Virus record (IMG/VR): IMGVR_UViG_3300020160_003718
Span: 1 to 54,673 of that record
Source of the DNA: a virus
DNA length: 54,673 nucleotides
Strand: one strand, 5' to 3'
The notes below the pieces were generated by a model. That model had not been told where the DNA came from, made no database searches, and saw nothing but the letters and a program-made list of their open reading frames with translations. This document shows positions 39,874 through 47,600 of the stretch, one piece after another. The translations under genes were made by a program, and so were the position numbers. Numbering within the stretch: position 1 is the stretch's first letter; the number at the start of each line of letters is the position of its first letter.

Positions 39874-40681
39874 GTCTTATCTCTTTTTATGTTTTGGCAG
39901 ATCTTATATTTTAGACTGCCAGGATACAATTAAGACATTACGCTCTTGCGGCGATTCAAGATCAATAAATATTGTTACATTACCCGAGGATTACTTGTTT
40001 GCAAAAACGCTTGATATTTTCAATGAAATCTACACCTTTGACATAAAAAATCATAAATTATTTGATTTCTGCAAAACTAATTTTGAGAAATTCTGTCTTT
40101 TGCCAAGACTTGAGCTGTACAAGTTTTTAAACACGGATTATACAATAGTATTAGACACTGACATATTATGCTCACATAATGCTGACGAAGCTTGGAATTT
40201 TTTAATCAATAAAAATCAAGATCTAATAATGCTTGGCTCAAAAAATAATCCTTCATGGCACTGGGGATATTGGGGCGAAATTTGTTCTAAAATTAATATA
40301 AAGCCGCAAGAAACGCATGGCGGACTTTTTTTCTTAAAGAAAACAGATAATCTAGAAAAAATTTTTAACGATGCTAAAAAATGTTTTTTAAACTATGACA
40401 ACCTCGGAATGCTGAGATTTTATCAAAATGGCGCTGTGGACGAGCCATGTTTTTCTTACGCTTTTTCAAAGAATAATTTACAGCCAGTTGAGTTTTCAGA
40501 ATTTCCAATCATGACATTCAATTTAGGTTCAGAGGACGAAATTCCAACAAAAAAAATGACTGAAGAAAGACAGGCAAGCATAATGGAAGACTATATCCCA
40601 TTTATTCACATGTTTGAAAAAAATCATGGTAAAAACTTTTTAACAATAAAAGAAAAAATTATTCAAAATGCAAAAAATTAA
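39860..40681 (+). CDS. Putative glycosyltransferase (GT8/GT-A-like)
   Basis: The 273-residue protein contains LYKFLNTDYTIVLDTDILCS near residues 85-105, with a clear DTD metal motif after a hydrophobic strand, as in GT8-type enzymes. PQETHGGLFFLKKTDNLEKI follows in the position of the acceptor loop. HMFEKNHGKNF near the end is compatible with the terminal metal-ligand His. Its start overlaps the methyltransferase end by 14 bases and its end overlaps glf by 14 bases, so it belongs to the same transcript. Confidence 0.62.
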   Translation: MKKSESYLFLCFGRSYILDCQDTIKTLRSCGDSRSINIVTLPEDYLFAKTLDIFNEIYTFDIKNHKLFDFCKTNFEKFCLLPRLELYKFLNTDYTIVLDTDILCSHNADEAWNFLINKNQDLIMLGSKNNPSWHWGYWGEICSKINIKPQETHGGLFFLKKTDNLEKIFNDAKKCFLNYDNLGMLRFYQNGAVDEPCFSYAFSKNNLQPVEFSEFPIMTFNLGSEDEIPTKKMTEERQASIMEDYIPFIHMFEKNHGKNFLTIKEKIIQNAKN

Positions 40682-41660
40682 AATAGTGGGCTGCGGCTTA
40701 TCTGGCGCAACGGCGGCAAGAATTCTAAAGGATCGAGGCTATGATGTGACAGTCTTTGAAACAAGAAATCACATAGGCGGCAATTGTTATGATTCTAATG
40801 TTTGCGGAACCTTAATGCACAATTATGGACCGCATATATTTCACACTGACGATGAAGAAGTTTTTGAATTTTTAAGCAGATTCACTGAATGGATCAATTT
40901 TGAATTAAGACCAGTTGGAAACACTGTATTGGGAAAAATACCATTGCCATATCATGATACGGGTTGCGAAAAAGCCATTGGTAAAAAATTTACACAAGAA
41001 GATGTAATTAATTATATTTTCAAAGATTACTCAGAAAAGCAGTGGGGGGTTGAATTTGAAACTATTCCAAAAACAATCACCAATCGAATTCCGAAAACCA
41101 AAGACTGCGAAAACCCAACCTGGTTCGAGGGACAAAAATATCAATGTATTCCCAAACTCGGCTATACAAAAATGTTTGAAAAAATGCTGAGCGGAATAGA
41201 AGTAAAATTAAACTGTGGCGAAGATGAATGGAAAAACTCAGAATCTGATTTGATTATTTATACTGGACCAATTGATAAGTATTTTAATTATCATTATGGT
41301 AAGCTTCCATACAGATCCCTAAATTTCGAGCATACAACAACTTCTAAAAAAATGCCATTCTTTATTCAAAATGAAAATAATCGGATGGTAGAATACACTA
41401 GAATGTATGATCATAGTTTTTTTTCAGAAAATCACAAAGGATTAACTATAATAACTAAAGAATACCCTAAAAAATTTGAAGATGGAGACATTCCATATTA
41501 TCCAATACCATGGGGAGATTCACAAGAAACATATGAAAAATATAAAAAACTTGCAGAAAAAGAAAATAATGTTATCTTTTTGGGTAGACTTTCAACTTAT
41601 AAATACTTAGATATGTGGATGGCTGTTAAGCATGTAATGTTAAAATTAAAAAATATATGA
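40668..41660 (+). CDS. glf: UDP-galactopyranose mutase
   Basis: The 330-residue protein has the FAD-binding start KIVGCGLSGATAARIL, then VFETRNHIGGNCYD and NYGPHIFHTDDEEVFEFL. These are hallmark motifs of UDP-galactopyranose mutase, as is the C-terminal FLGRLSTYKYLDMWMAVKHV. The enzyme converts UDP-galactopyranose to UDP-galactofuranose using reduced FAD. It supplies a rare nucleotide sugar for the surrounding glycosyltransferases. The length is slightly shorter than bacterial Glf (about 370-390), mainly in the central region. ATGA overlap with the next gene. Confidence 0.95.
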   Translation: MQKIKIVGCGLSGATAARILKDRGYDVTVFETRNHIGGNCYDSNVCGTLMHNYGPHIFHTDDEEVFEFLSRFTEWINFELRPVGNTVLGKIPLPYHDTGCEKAIGKKFTQEDVINYIFKDYSEKQWGVEFETIPKTITNRIPKTKDCENPTWFEGQKYQCIPKLGYTKMFEKMLSGIEVKLNCGEDEWKNSESDLIIYTGPIDKYFNYHYGKLPYRSLNFEHTTTSKKMPFFIQNENNRMVEYTRMYDHSFFSENHKGLTIITKEYPKKFEDGDIPYYPIPWGDSQETYEKYKKLAEKENNVIFLGRLSTYKYLDMWMAVKHVMLKLKNI

Positions 41661-42736
41661 AAAAAGTAATTATCACGGGCGTAACCGGAATGGACGGTAG
41701 TCACATGGCTGACTTTTTAATTAATCATACCGACCATTTAATAGTCGCCGGAATAAGAAGGCTAAGCAACGACAATCACAAAAACATAAAGCATCTAAAA
41801 GATAACCCAAGATTTAAACTAATAGATCTAGACATTACTGATTCGTCAAATGTAGAGGCTGTAATAAGAGAAGAGAAGCCAGATTACTTTATTAATTTTG
41901 CCGCCAATTCTTTTGTTGGCAACAGCTGGACAATGCCTATCAATCATATGCAAACTAACTGCATGGCGGTTTTATATCAATTGGAAGCCATCAGAAAGTT
42001 TGCGCCTAATTGCAGATATTATCAGGCTGGCTCAAGTGAAGAATTCGGCGATGTTGTGACGGTTCCACAAGATGAAACTCATCCTATTAGACCAAGAAGT
42101 CCATATGGGGCATCAAAAGCTGCCGCAAGAATGCTTGTTAAGGTATACAGAGAATCTTATAATCTTTACGCAATTCAGGGGTGGCTCTTTAACCACGAAG
42201 GCCTACGCAGAGGGGTCGAATTCGTTACGCGAAAAATCACAAAAGCCGTAGCAAGAATTAAAAATGCAATAGATAATGGCGAAGAATTTGAACCACTTGA
42301 ACTTGGAAATTTAGATTCCAAAAGAGACTGGAGTGACGCTGAAGATTTTGTAGAAGGCATATGGAAAATGATAAATCAAGAAAAATATTGGGGCAGTGCT
42401 ACTTTAAGTATTTTTCCAGAATCAGAATACCCCAAACATATTAAAGAATATGTCCTTTCTTCCAATGAAACTCACACAATCCGCGAATTTGTTGAACTTG
42501 CATTTCAAGCGGCTGGAATTTTCGGCGAATGGATAGGTTCTGGCATCAGCGAAATTTTTAAAGAAAAAGAAAGTGGCAGAATTCTAATGGTGGTCAATGA
42601 AAAATTCTACAGGCCAGCCGAAGTTGATACTTTGCTTGGAGATTCATCGCTAGCAAGGGCAGATTTGGGATGGAAGCCGAAAACCTCTTTCGACCAACTT
42701 GTAAAAAAAATGGTAGAAAATGATTTGAAAAATTAA
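41657..42736 (+). CDS. gmd: GDP-mannose 4,6-dehydratase
   Basis: The protein has 359 residues. The NAD(P)-binding GVTGMDGSHMADFL (Gly8, Gly11, Gly14), catalytic GSSEEFG (126-131), Tyr150-x3-Lys154 in SPYGASKAAARML, and the substrate motifs FNHEGLRRGVEFVTRKI and LGNLDSKRDWSDAEDFVEG all match GDP-mannose dehydratase of the extended SDR family. It makes GDP-4-keto-6-deoxymannose, precursor of GDP-rhamnose, GDP-fucose and GDP-perosamine. No epimerase, reductase or aminotransferase lies next to it, so the final sugar depends on host enzymes or genes outside the window. Confidence 0.93.
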   Translation: MKKVIITGVTGMDGSHMADFLINHTDHLIVAGIRRLSNDNHKNIKHLKDNPRFKLIDLDITDSSNVEAVIREEKPDYFINFAANSFVGNSWTMPINHMQTNCMAVLYQLEAIRKFAPNCRYYQAGSSEEFGDVVTVPQDETHPIRPRSPYGASKAAARMLVKVYRESYNLYAIQGWLFNHEGLRRGVEFVTRKITKAVARIKNAIDNGEEFEPLELGNLDSKRDWSDAEDFVEGIWKMINQEKYWGSATLSIFPESEYPKHIKEYVLSSNETHTIREFVELAFQAAGIFGEWIGSGISEIFKEKESGRILMVVNEKFYRPAEVDTLLGDSSLARADLGWKPKTSFDQLVKKMVENDLKN

Positions 42737-42757
42737 TTATTAAGTGTAATATACTGT

Positions 42758-42934
42758 ATGAGTGGACAAGAAAAATTTGATTCATGCAAGCATAGACCAG
42801 ATGATCAAATAGAAATATTTGACGGTTGCCCCTGCAAAAAAATAAAAAAACTTGTTTATAAATGCGACAAGCGCAATATAGTAGATCTTAGACCAGAAGT
42901 TTGTGAAGGTTGCGACTTATACGAGCAGAAATAG
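42758..42934 (+). CDS. 58-residue six-cysteine mini-protein
   Basis: The ATG at 42758 opens 58 codons ending TAG at 42932-42934. Six cysteines (10, 24, 26, 36, 49, 52), arranged as C..., CPC, C, CEGC, plus His12, suggest a small zinc-binding or iron-sulphur knuckle. The rest is charged (Lys/Asp/Glu). It lies in the gap after gmd. A TATACT -10-like box ends only two bases before the ATG, and TTGAAA is 19 bases further up, so it may have its own promoter. Function is unknown. Confidence 0.6.
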   Translation: MSGQEKFDSCKHRPDDQIEIFDGCPCKKIKKLVYKCDKRNIVDLRPEVCEGCDLYEQK

Positions 42935-42961
42935 CTTGATTTATTTTTAAAAATAATCCAA

Positions 42962-42979
42962 CATGCCCCATTAGGCATG
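42962..42979 (+). promoter_or_regulatory. Stem-loop that includes a start codon
   Basis: CATGCC (42962-42967) pairs with GGCATG (42974-42979) around a 6-base loop, and the 3' arm contains the ATG of the next gene (42977). Translation start could be masked by this hairpin. The stem is short, so the effect may be modest. Confidence 0.35.
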
Positions 42980-43357
42980 GCTAAGTTCAAATATAAAAAA
43001 GAGTATACTGAAAAAAATTTCAGGTCGGAATTCATAATTTCTTGTCTTCAGGTTGCCCCTTCCCAGCATAGAAATATCGCATGGGCTAAAGAGATGAAGA
43101 TTATGAACGATCTTGTTAAAAAATGCGAAGATCCCGTATTCTGGTTTCATGCTAGAACAGATTTCGCAATACCGTCTCTAGCCTGGTTTTTAACAGAAAG
43201 CGGTAGAAAATACTTAAATGATAAATATCACAAGTTCAAGCTGGAGCTAAAAAACCAACCGCAAATTTTTGAAATTTTAGATGAAAAACAAGGGGAAGAT
43301 CAAGTCCATATTCCCAAAAAAATAAAAACAGTCATGGACTTTATTAAAAAAAAATAA
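42977..43357 (+). CDS. Hypothetical protein upstream of the recombinase
   Basis: The 126-residue mixed helical protein has an aromatic-rich centre (FWFHARTDFAIPSLAWFLTE) and a basic C-terminus ending in three lysines. No family is recognised. It precedes the RecA-like gene by 15 bases. Its start codon lies in a short hairpin. The next in-frame ATGs are far downstream, so this start is preferred. Confidence 0.48.
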   Translation: MAKFKYKKEYTEKNFRSEFIISCLQVAPSQHRNIAWAKEMKIMNDLVKKCEDPVFWFHARTDFAIPSLAWFLTESGRKYLNDKYHKFKLELKNQPQIFEILDEKQGEDQVHIPKKIKTVMDFIKKK

Positions 43358-43372
43358 TACAGTATTACAAGT

Positions 43373-44455
43373 ATGAAATCAAAAGAACTATTGTCAAGCT
43401 ATCTTAAAAGCAATAAAGACGAACATTATAATTATGTCCAAGATAAAGATTATCTTATCTCTACAGGGAGTTTGATTTTTGATATTGAAGTTGGCGGCGG
43501 ATTGCATCCTTCTATTTTGAGATTTAGTGGCGTCTCAGGTGGTGGCAAAACAAGTTGCAGTCTTTCTATTATGAAAAGCTTTCTCTCTACGGCAAAGGGT
43601 AGAAAAGCTCTATATATAAAAGCTGAGGGTAGGCTTTCTAAAAATGTAGTTGATAGGTCTGGTATTAAATTTGTAGAGGATCCAGAGCAGTGGGAAGACG
43701 GAAGTTGTTTTATATTCAAAACAAATATTTACGAAACCGCCGCCAATCTAATCCATAAGCTCGTTCAAAACAACGAAGAGGAAACCGCTTACTTTTTTGT
43801 CATTGATAGTATGGACGCTCTTATTCCTAAAGGAGACAAAGATAAAACTTTTGAAGACGCGGTAAAAGTCAGCGGCGGCGCAGCGATTTCGTCCCACTTC
43901 TTGAAAAAGATGGCGTTGCCATTTTCAGTTGGCGGACATATATGCGCTATGATTAGCCAAGTTAGAAGTGAGGTCAAAATAAATCAATATGCCAAAACCG
44001 ACCCGCGACTGACAAATGCTTCTGGAGGATCAGCACTACTTCACTATTCTGATTGGATTTTTGAATTCGCTCCAAGATACAAATCTGATTATATTACTGC
44101 AACTATAAACGGAAAAGAGGAGAACATCGGTCATTGGGCTAAAATTACATTTAAAAAATCTACAAACGAGAAGGATGGAAAAGAAATTAGATACCCAATC
44201 AAGCATAGTCAAAACGGCGGCAACTCGGTTTGGGTCGAGTATGAGATTGCTGACCTCATGATCATGTGGGAATTTGCCAAAAAAGCAGGCGCATGGATTA
44301 AAATTGAGCCCTCTTTGGTTGAAGAATTAAAATCAAATAATATTATGTTCCCCGAAACTATTCAGGGAATTGACAATCTTAGACTTGCTCTTTCAAATAA
44401 TGAAGAGGCTACAAAATACCTTTTTAATAAATTTAAAGAAATCTGCATAAGCTAA
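43373..44455 (+). CDS. RecA/UvsX-like recombinase
   Basis: The protein has 360 residues. Walker A is at about 53-61 (GVSGGGKTS). The glutamate-containing KALYIKAEGRLS corresponds to the YxDxEx segment, Walker B is AYFFVIDSMDALIP, and ICAMISQVRSE supplies the motif that contacts DNA and ATP. An N-terminal region SLIFDIEVGGGLHPSILRFS matches the RecA-family LDxxLGGGxPxGxxxEIxG pattern. It promotes strand exchange in recombination-dependent replication and repair. It overlaps the downstream nuclease gene by one base (TAATG). Confidence 0.86.
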   Translation: MKSKELLSSYLKSNKDEHYNYVQDKDYLISTGSLIFDIEVGGGLHPSILRFSGVSGGGKTSCSLSIMKSFLSTAKGRKALYIKAEGRLSKNVVDRSGIKFVEDPEQWEDGSCFIFKTNIYETAANLIHKLVQNNEEETAYFFVIDSMDALIPKGDKDKTFEDAVKVSGGAAISSHFLKKMALPFSVGGHICAMISQVRSEVKINQYAKTDPRLTNASGGSALLHYSDWIFEFAPRYKSDYITATINGKEENIGHWAKITFKKSTNEKDGKEIRYPIKHSQNGGNSVWVEYEIADLMIMWEFAKKAGAWIKIEPSLVEELKSNNIMFPETIQGIDNLRLALSNNEEATKYLFNKFKEICIS

Positions 44456-44868
44456 TGATCTTATTAGATATAAGAGGCAGAGAAAGAAAAATATCTGCCT
44501 CAAAATATAGAATAGAATGGGACAAAGAGAGGGCTAGCGTCCCACAGTATAGGGCAAAACAATTTTTGAAAGAATTTTGGATTGGGGACACCGTATGTGA
44601 AGAGTTTATTATTCCTGGAAGTAGACTGCGGATAGATTTAATAAATTTTTCTAAAATGATTGCCGTTGAAGTTTCCGGACAACAGCACGAATCCTTTAGC
44701 AAGTTTTTTCATAAAACTAGAATAGGTTTCATCAAGTCAATAAAAAGAGATTTTCAAAAAATTAAATGGCTTGAGATTAATAATATTAAATTAGTAGAGA
44801 TTTATGATTACGAAACCCTAGGTTTGAATAAAAAAGAAATAGAAAAAAAATTTGATATTACATTATGA
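44455..44868 (+). CDS. Vsr-like (EDxHD superfamily) endonuclease
   Basis: The 137-residue protein has RLRIDLINF (Asp61) then IAVEVSGQQHESF (Glu72, His78), a downstream His86, and KRDFQKIKWLEINNIKLVEI (Asp99). This acidic-His-Asp order and the closing strand pattern match very-short-patch-repair type nucleases and the related homing endonuclease at 51846. It is translationally coupled to the recombinase (one-base overlap) and to the next gene (ATGA overlap), which argues for a settled recombination or repair nuclease. A domesticated homing endonuclease is the alternative. Confidence 0.62.
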   Translation: MILLDIRGRERKISASKYRIEWDKERASVPQYRAKQFLKEFWIGDTVCEEFIIPGSRLRIDLINFSKMIAVEVSGQQHESFSKFFHKTRIGFIKSIKRDFQKIKWLEINNIKLVEIYDYETLGLNKKEIEKKFDITL

Positions 44869-45152
44869 AGGATAAATACAATCACATGTTTGAACTTCCA
44901 GAGTCTATTTTATCCCAAATAGACGAAATGAGCGGGGGCGGATATATTATTTTTATTTTAGACGAAAACAATAGACCCTCAGTATACGAGAGCTTTGATG
45001 GAATTGGTCAAGAATCTCAAGTAAAAGGATTTGCCCTTGATTGGCTTGACGCCGAAAGAGAAGTTAGAAAAGAAAAATTTAAACACGACATTTGGAATGC
45101 ATATAGCGTTCAAAATGAAAACGACGATACAAATGAAGATGAGGAAGAGTAG
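44865..45152 (+). CDS. Hypothetical protein with acidic tail
   Basis: The protein has 95 residues. Its core (GGGYIIFILDENNRPSVYES; then FALDWLDAEREVRKEKFKHD) is a likely small alpha/beta domain. It ends in a very acidic tail (NENDDTNEDEEE). It is coupled to the nuclease by an ATGA overlap. DNA-mimic or protein-recruiting tails look like this, but no function is known. Confidence 0.48.
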   Translation: MKDKYNHMFELPESILSQIDEMSGGGYIIFILDENNRPSVYESFDGIGQESQVKGFALDWLDAEREVRKEKFKHDIWNAYSVQNENDDTNEDEEE

Positions 45153-45181
45153 TTGACATGTTTATAAAAAAACAATACTCT
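45153..45181 (+). promoter_or_regulatory. Weak promoter candidate TTGACA-17-TACTCT
   Basis: A perfect -35 TTGACA begins in the gap after the 44865-45152 gene, with TACTCT 17 bases downstream and the helicase ATG at 45191. The -10 is a poor match, so this is tentative. Confidence 0.3.
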
Positions 45182-45190
45182 GCATGAGCA

Positions 45191-46693
45191 ATGATTTATT
45201 CACTACCCGTAGAAAAACACGTTATAGCTGGCTGCTTAAAATATCCTAAGCAATTTTTTGAAATCGATATCTTTGTAAGTGAAAAAGACTTTTATCACGA
45301 TGTTCACTCTGTTATTTTCTCTGTTATAAAATCCTCCATCGGTCAAAATGAGGATGTTGATAATGTTCTCATAAGCGAAAAAATTAAAAATTTAGGTATT
45401 ACATTTAAAAATACTGTAAATATCTTTGAATATCTGCAAAGTCTCAGCTTGATCAACCTTTCTGAAAAGGCTCTTATTGAGTCGGCGAAAACGCTCAAAA
45501 CCCTAACTATTCGTAGGGAAATTTTTGAAACGGCTGAAAAACTCAAAAGCAAAATGTCTGCAAAAGAAGAGATGAGTGCAGATCAAATTATTTCTGCTGC
45601 CGATGCCATTTATAATGAAAAAATTAGCGCTTATGATCTTTTCGAAGAACCTGTAAATATTTTTGAAGATGCTCAGTTCCAAATTGAGGAAATTGGAAAC
45701 AATCCAGTAGATGACTCAGGATTCCTGACTCCATTTAGTGATTTTAACAGACTTTATGGCGGACTTAGACCAAAAAATCTTTATGCATTTGTAGCAAGAC
45801 CAAAATCTGGAAAAACTACAATGCTTTGTGATTTGAATTATAAAATTTGTAATAATGTTTATAACGGTCAAGTTTCATGCTTGTATCTTGATACAGAAAT
45901 GGAAACATTGGATGTTCAAAAAAGACTTATTGCGTCAATTTCTGGAATACCATTTTGGTATATCGATACTGGAAACTGGAGAAAAAATCCAGAAATGACT
46001 CAAAAAATTCGACAAACATGGGTCAAAATCAAGAATTTTAAATTTCACCATCTGAAAGTTGGAAATAAAACTACTAGCGAAATACTTTCCATTGCCCGAA
46101 GGTGGTATTATTCTAAAGTTGGAAGGGGCGAAAAAGCAATTATTACTTATGATTATTTGAAAATGACCGGAGAAGGAGTTTCAGAATCTTGGAAAGAATA
46201 TCAAGTAATTGGTGACAAAACAGATAAGCTTAAAAAACTTGGAGAAGAGTTGAATTGCGTAGTATTGACATCTACTCAAATGAATAGAAGTGGAGAAAGT
46301 CAAAACAAGAAAGCTGGTAGCTTCTCAGATGACTCTTCTGCGATTGCTCTCTCAGATCGACTGCAATGGTTCGCTTCTTATGTTGGCATCTTTCGTAGAA
46401 AGACAATTGAGGAAATCGCTGAAGATGGAGAAGACTGGGGTACTCATAAACTTGTTACTACAGCAAGCCGCTTCCAGGGTAAGGAAGCCGCTGGACATGT
46501 CGATTTAGTAGAAAGAAATATAGACGGAGAAAAAAGATTTGTTAGCAACTACATATCTTTTGATGTTAAAAACTTCAATGTTGAAGAAAAGGGAAGCCTT
46601 GACTCGCTCGTGAAAAAAGGCGGATTAAAATATCAAATTTTTGATAAAAATGGAAAAGCCGTTGACAAAAACGAAAATGACGACCTCTTATAA
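45191..46693 (+). CDS. DnaB-like replicative DNA helicase
   Basis: The protein has 500 residues. The N-terminal helical domain (about 1-150) resembles DnaB N-domains (EKHVIAGCLKYPKQFFEIDI). The RecA-like motor has Walker A ARPKSGKTT (202-210), CLYLDTEMETLDVQKRLIAS, Walker B KAIITYDYLKMTG, and CVVLTSTQMNRSGES as the H3/DNA-binding segment. A hexameric 5'-3' helicase is expected to unwind the phage fork and bind the primase encoded next. The gene overlaps the primase start by 17 bases. Confidence 0.9.
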   Translation: MIYSLPVEKHVIAGCLKYPKQFFEIDIFVSEKDFYHDVHSVIFSVIKSSIGQNEDVDNVLISEKIKNLGITFKNTVNIFEYLQSLSLINLSEKALIESAKTLKTLTIRREIFETAEKLKSKMSAKEEMSADQIISAADAIYNEKISAYDLFEEPVNIFEDAQFQIEEIGNNPVDDSGFLTPFSDFNRLYGGLRPKNLYAFVARPKSGKTTMLCDLNYKICNNVYNGQVSCLYLDTEMETLDVQKRLIASISGIPFWYIDTGNWRKNPEMTQKIRQTWVKIKNFKFHHLKVGNKTTSEILSIARRWYYSKVGRGEKAIITYDYLKMTGEGVSESWKEYQVIGDKTDKLKKLGEELNCVVLTSTQMNRSGESQNKKAGSFSDDSSAIALSDRLQWFASYVGIFRRKTIEEIAEDGEDWGTHKLVTTASRFQGKEAAGHVDLVERNIDGEKRFVSNYISFDVKNFNVEEKGSLDSLVKKGGLKYQIFDKNGKAVDKNENDDLL

Positions 46694-47600
46694 TCAAGAA
46701 GACGTAAAGCAAATACTGGAGCAGTTAGGATATAAACTAAATGATAGAGGTAGAGAATGGAGATCCAAGCCCCTCTATAGAGACTCTGGAAATGACACCT
46801 CTTTAAAAATTAATAAAAAAGATGGTAGATGGATTGATTTTGCAAGAAATGAGTTTGGAAATATTGAACAGCTTATAGAAAAAACTCTCGGTATTAATTT
46901 CATTGCTGCAAAAAAATGGATAAAAAAGAACGGAATAGAACTTACAAACTCAACAGAAAATAAGGAGGAAATAAATTTGGACTATATAAAATTCTTTGAT
47001 CCAGAGTTGCTAAAGAAGCTTGTTAAAAATTATAAATATTGGAACGACAGGGGGATAAAAAGCGAAACGCTTGATTACTTCGAAGGAGGATCGTGCTCTA
47101 CTGGTAAAATGGCGGGCAGATATGTTTTTCCTATTTTCGATGAGGATAAAAAAATAAGAGGTTTTGCCGGAAGATCAGTATATTCCAATAATGATATAAA
47201 ATGGAAACTAATAGGCAAAAGAAGCGACTGGAATTATCCGCTCTTCCTGACTAAAGAATACATCGAGAAGGAAAATGAGTGTATCATTGTTGAAAGTATT
47301 GGCGACGCGCTGAGTCTATGGCAAGCAGGTATTAAAAATTTTATTATTTCATTTGGATTAAATTCGCTGGAACATATTTGCTATACTTTAGTAAAATTGG
47401 ATCCAGCTAAAATTATAATAGCATTCAATAACGACGTGGTTGACAATAAAAAAACAGGAGCAGGAAATATTGCCGCTGTAAATTTTAAAAAAAACTTAGA
47501 GACTTTCTTTTCAAAAGATCAGATAATGATTAAGCTTCCAGAATATAATGATTTTGGATCAATGACAGAAGAACAAATAATAAAATGGAAGAACAACTAG
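46677..47600 (+). CDS. DnaG-type primase with degenerate zinc and Toprim motifs
   Basis: I choose the ATG at 46677 (MTTSYNQEDVKQILEQLGYK) because the frame upstream lies wholly inside the helicase gene; this gives 307 residues. Residues about 20-60 (REWRSKPLYRDSGNDTSLKI; DGRWIDFA) follow the CHC2 domain pattern but without zinc-binding cysteines. The Toprim part has CIIVESIGDALSLWQAGI with the Glu and Asp, and IIIAFNNDVVDNKKTGAG, where the usual first Asp of DxD is Asn. It probably makes primers for the helicase-polymerase complex. Its end overlaps the nuclease gene by 16 bases. Confidence 0.75.
   Translation: MTTSYNQEDVKQILEQLGYKLNDRGREWRSKPLYRDSGNDTSLKINKKDGRWIDFARNEFGNIEQLIEKTLGINFIAAKKWIKKNGIELTNSTENKEEINLDYIKFFDPELLKKLVKNYKYWNDRGIKSETLDYFEGGSCSTGKMAGRYVFPIFDEDKKIRGFAGRSVYSNNDIKWKLIGKRSDWNYPLFLTKEYIEKENECIIVESIGDALSLWQAGIKNFIISFGLNSLEHICYTLVKLDPAKIIIAFNNDVVDNKKTGAGNIAAVNFKKNLETFFSKDQIMIKLPEYNDFGSMTEEQIIKWKNN

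Noticed and set aside
46641-46676. Longer N-terminus for the primase
   Set aside because: The extra residues overlap the helicase gene and add a low-complexity Lys/Thr stretch; the ATG at 46677 gives a better domain start.
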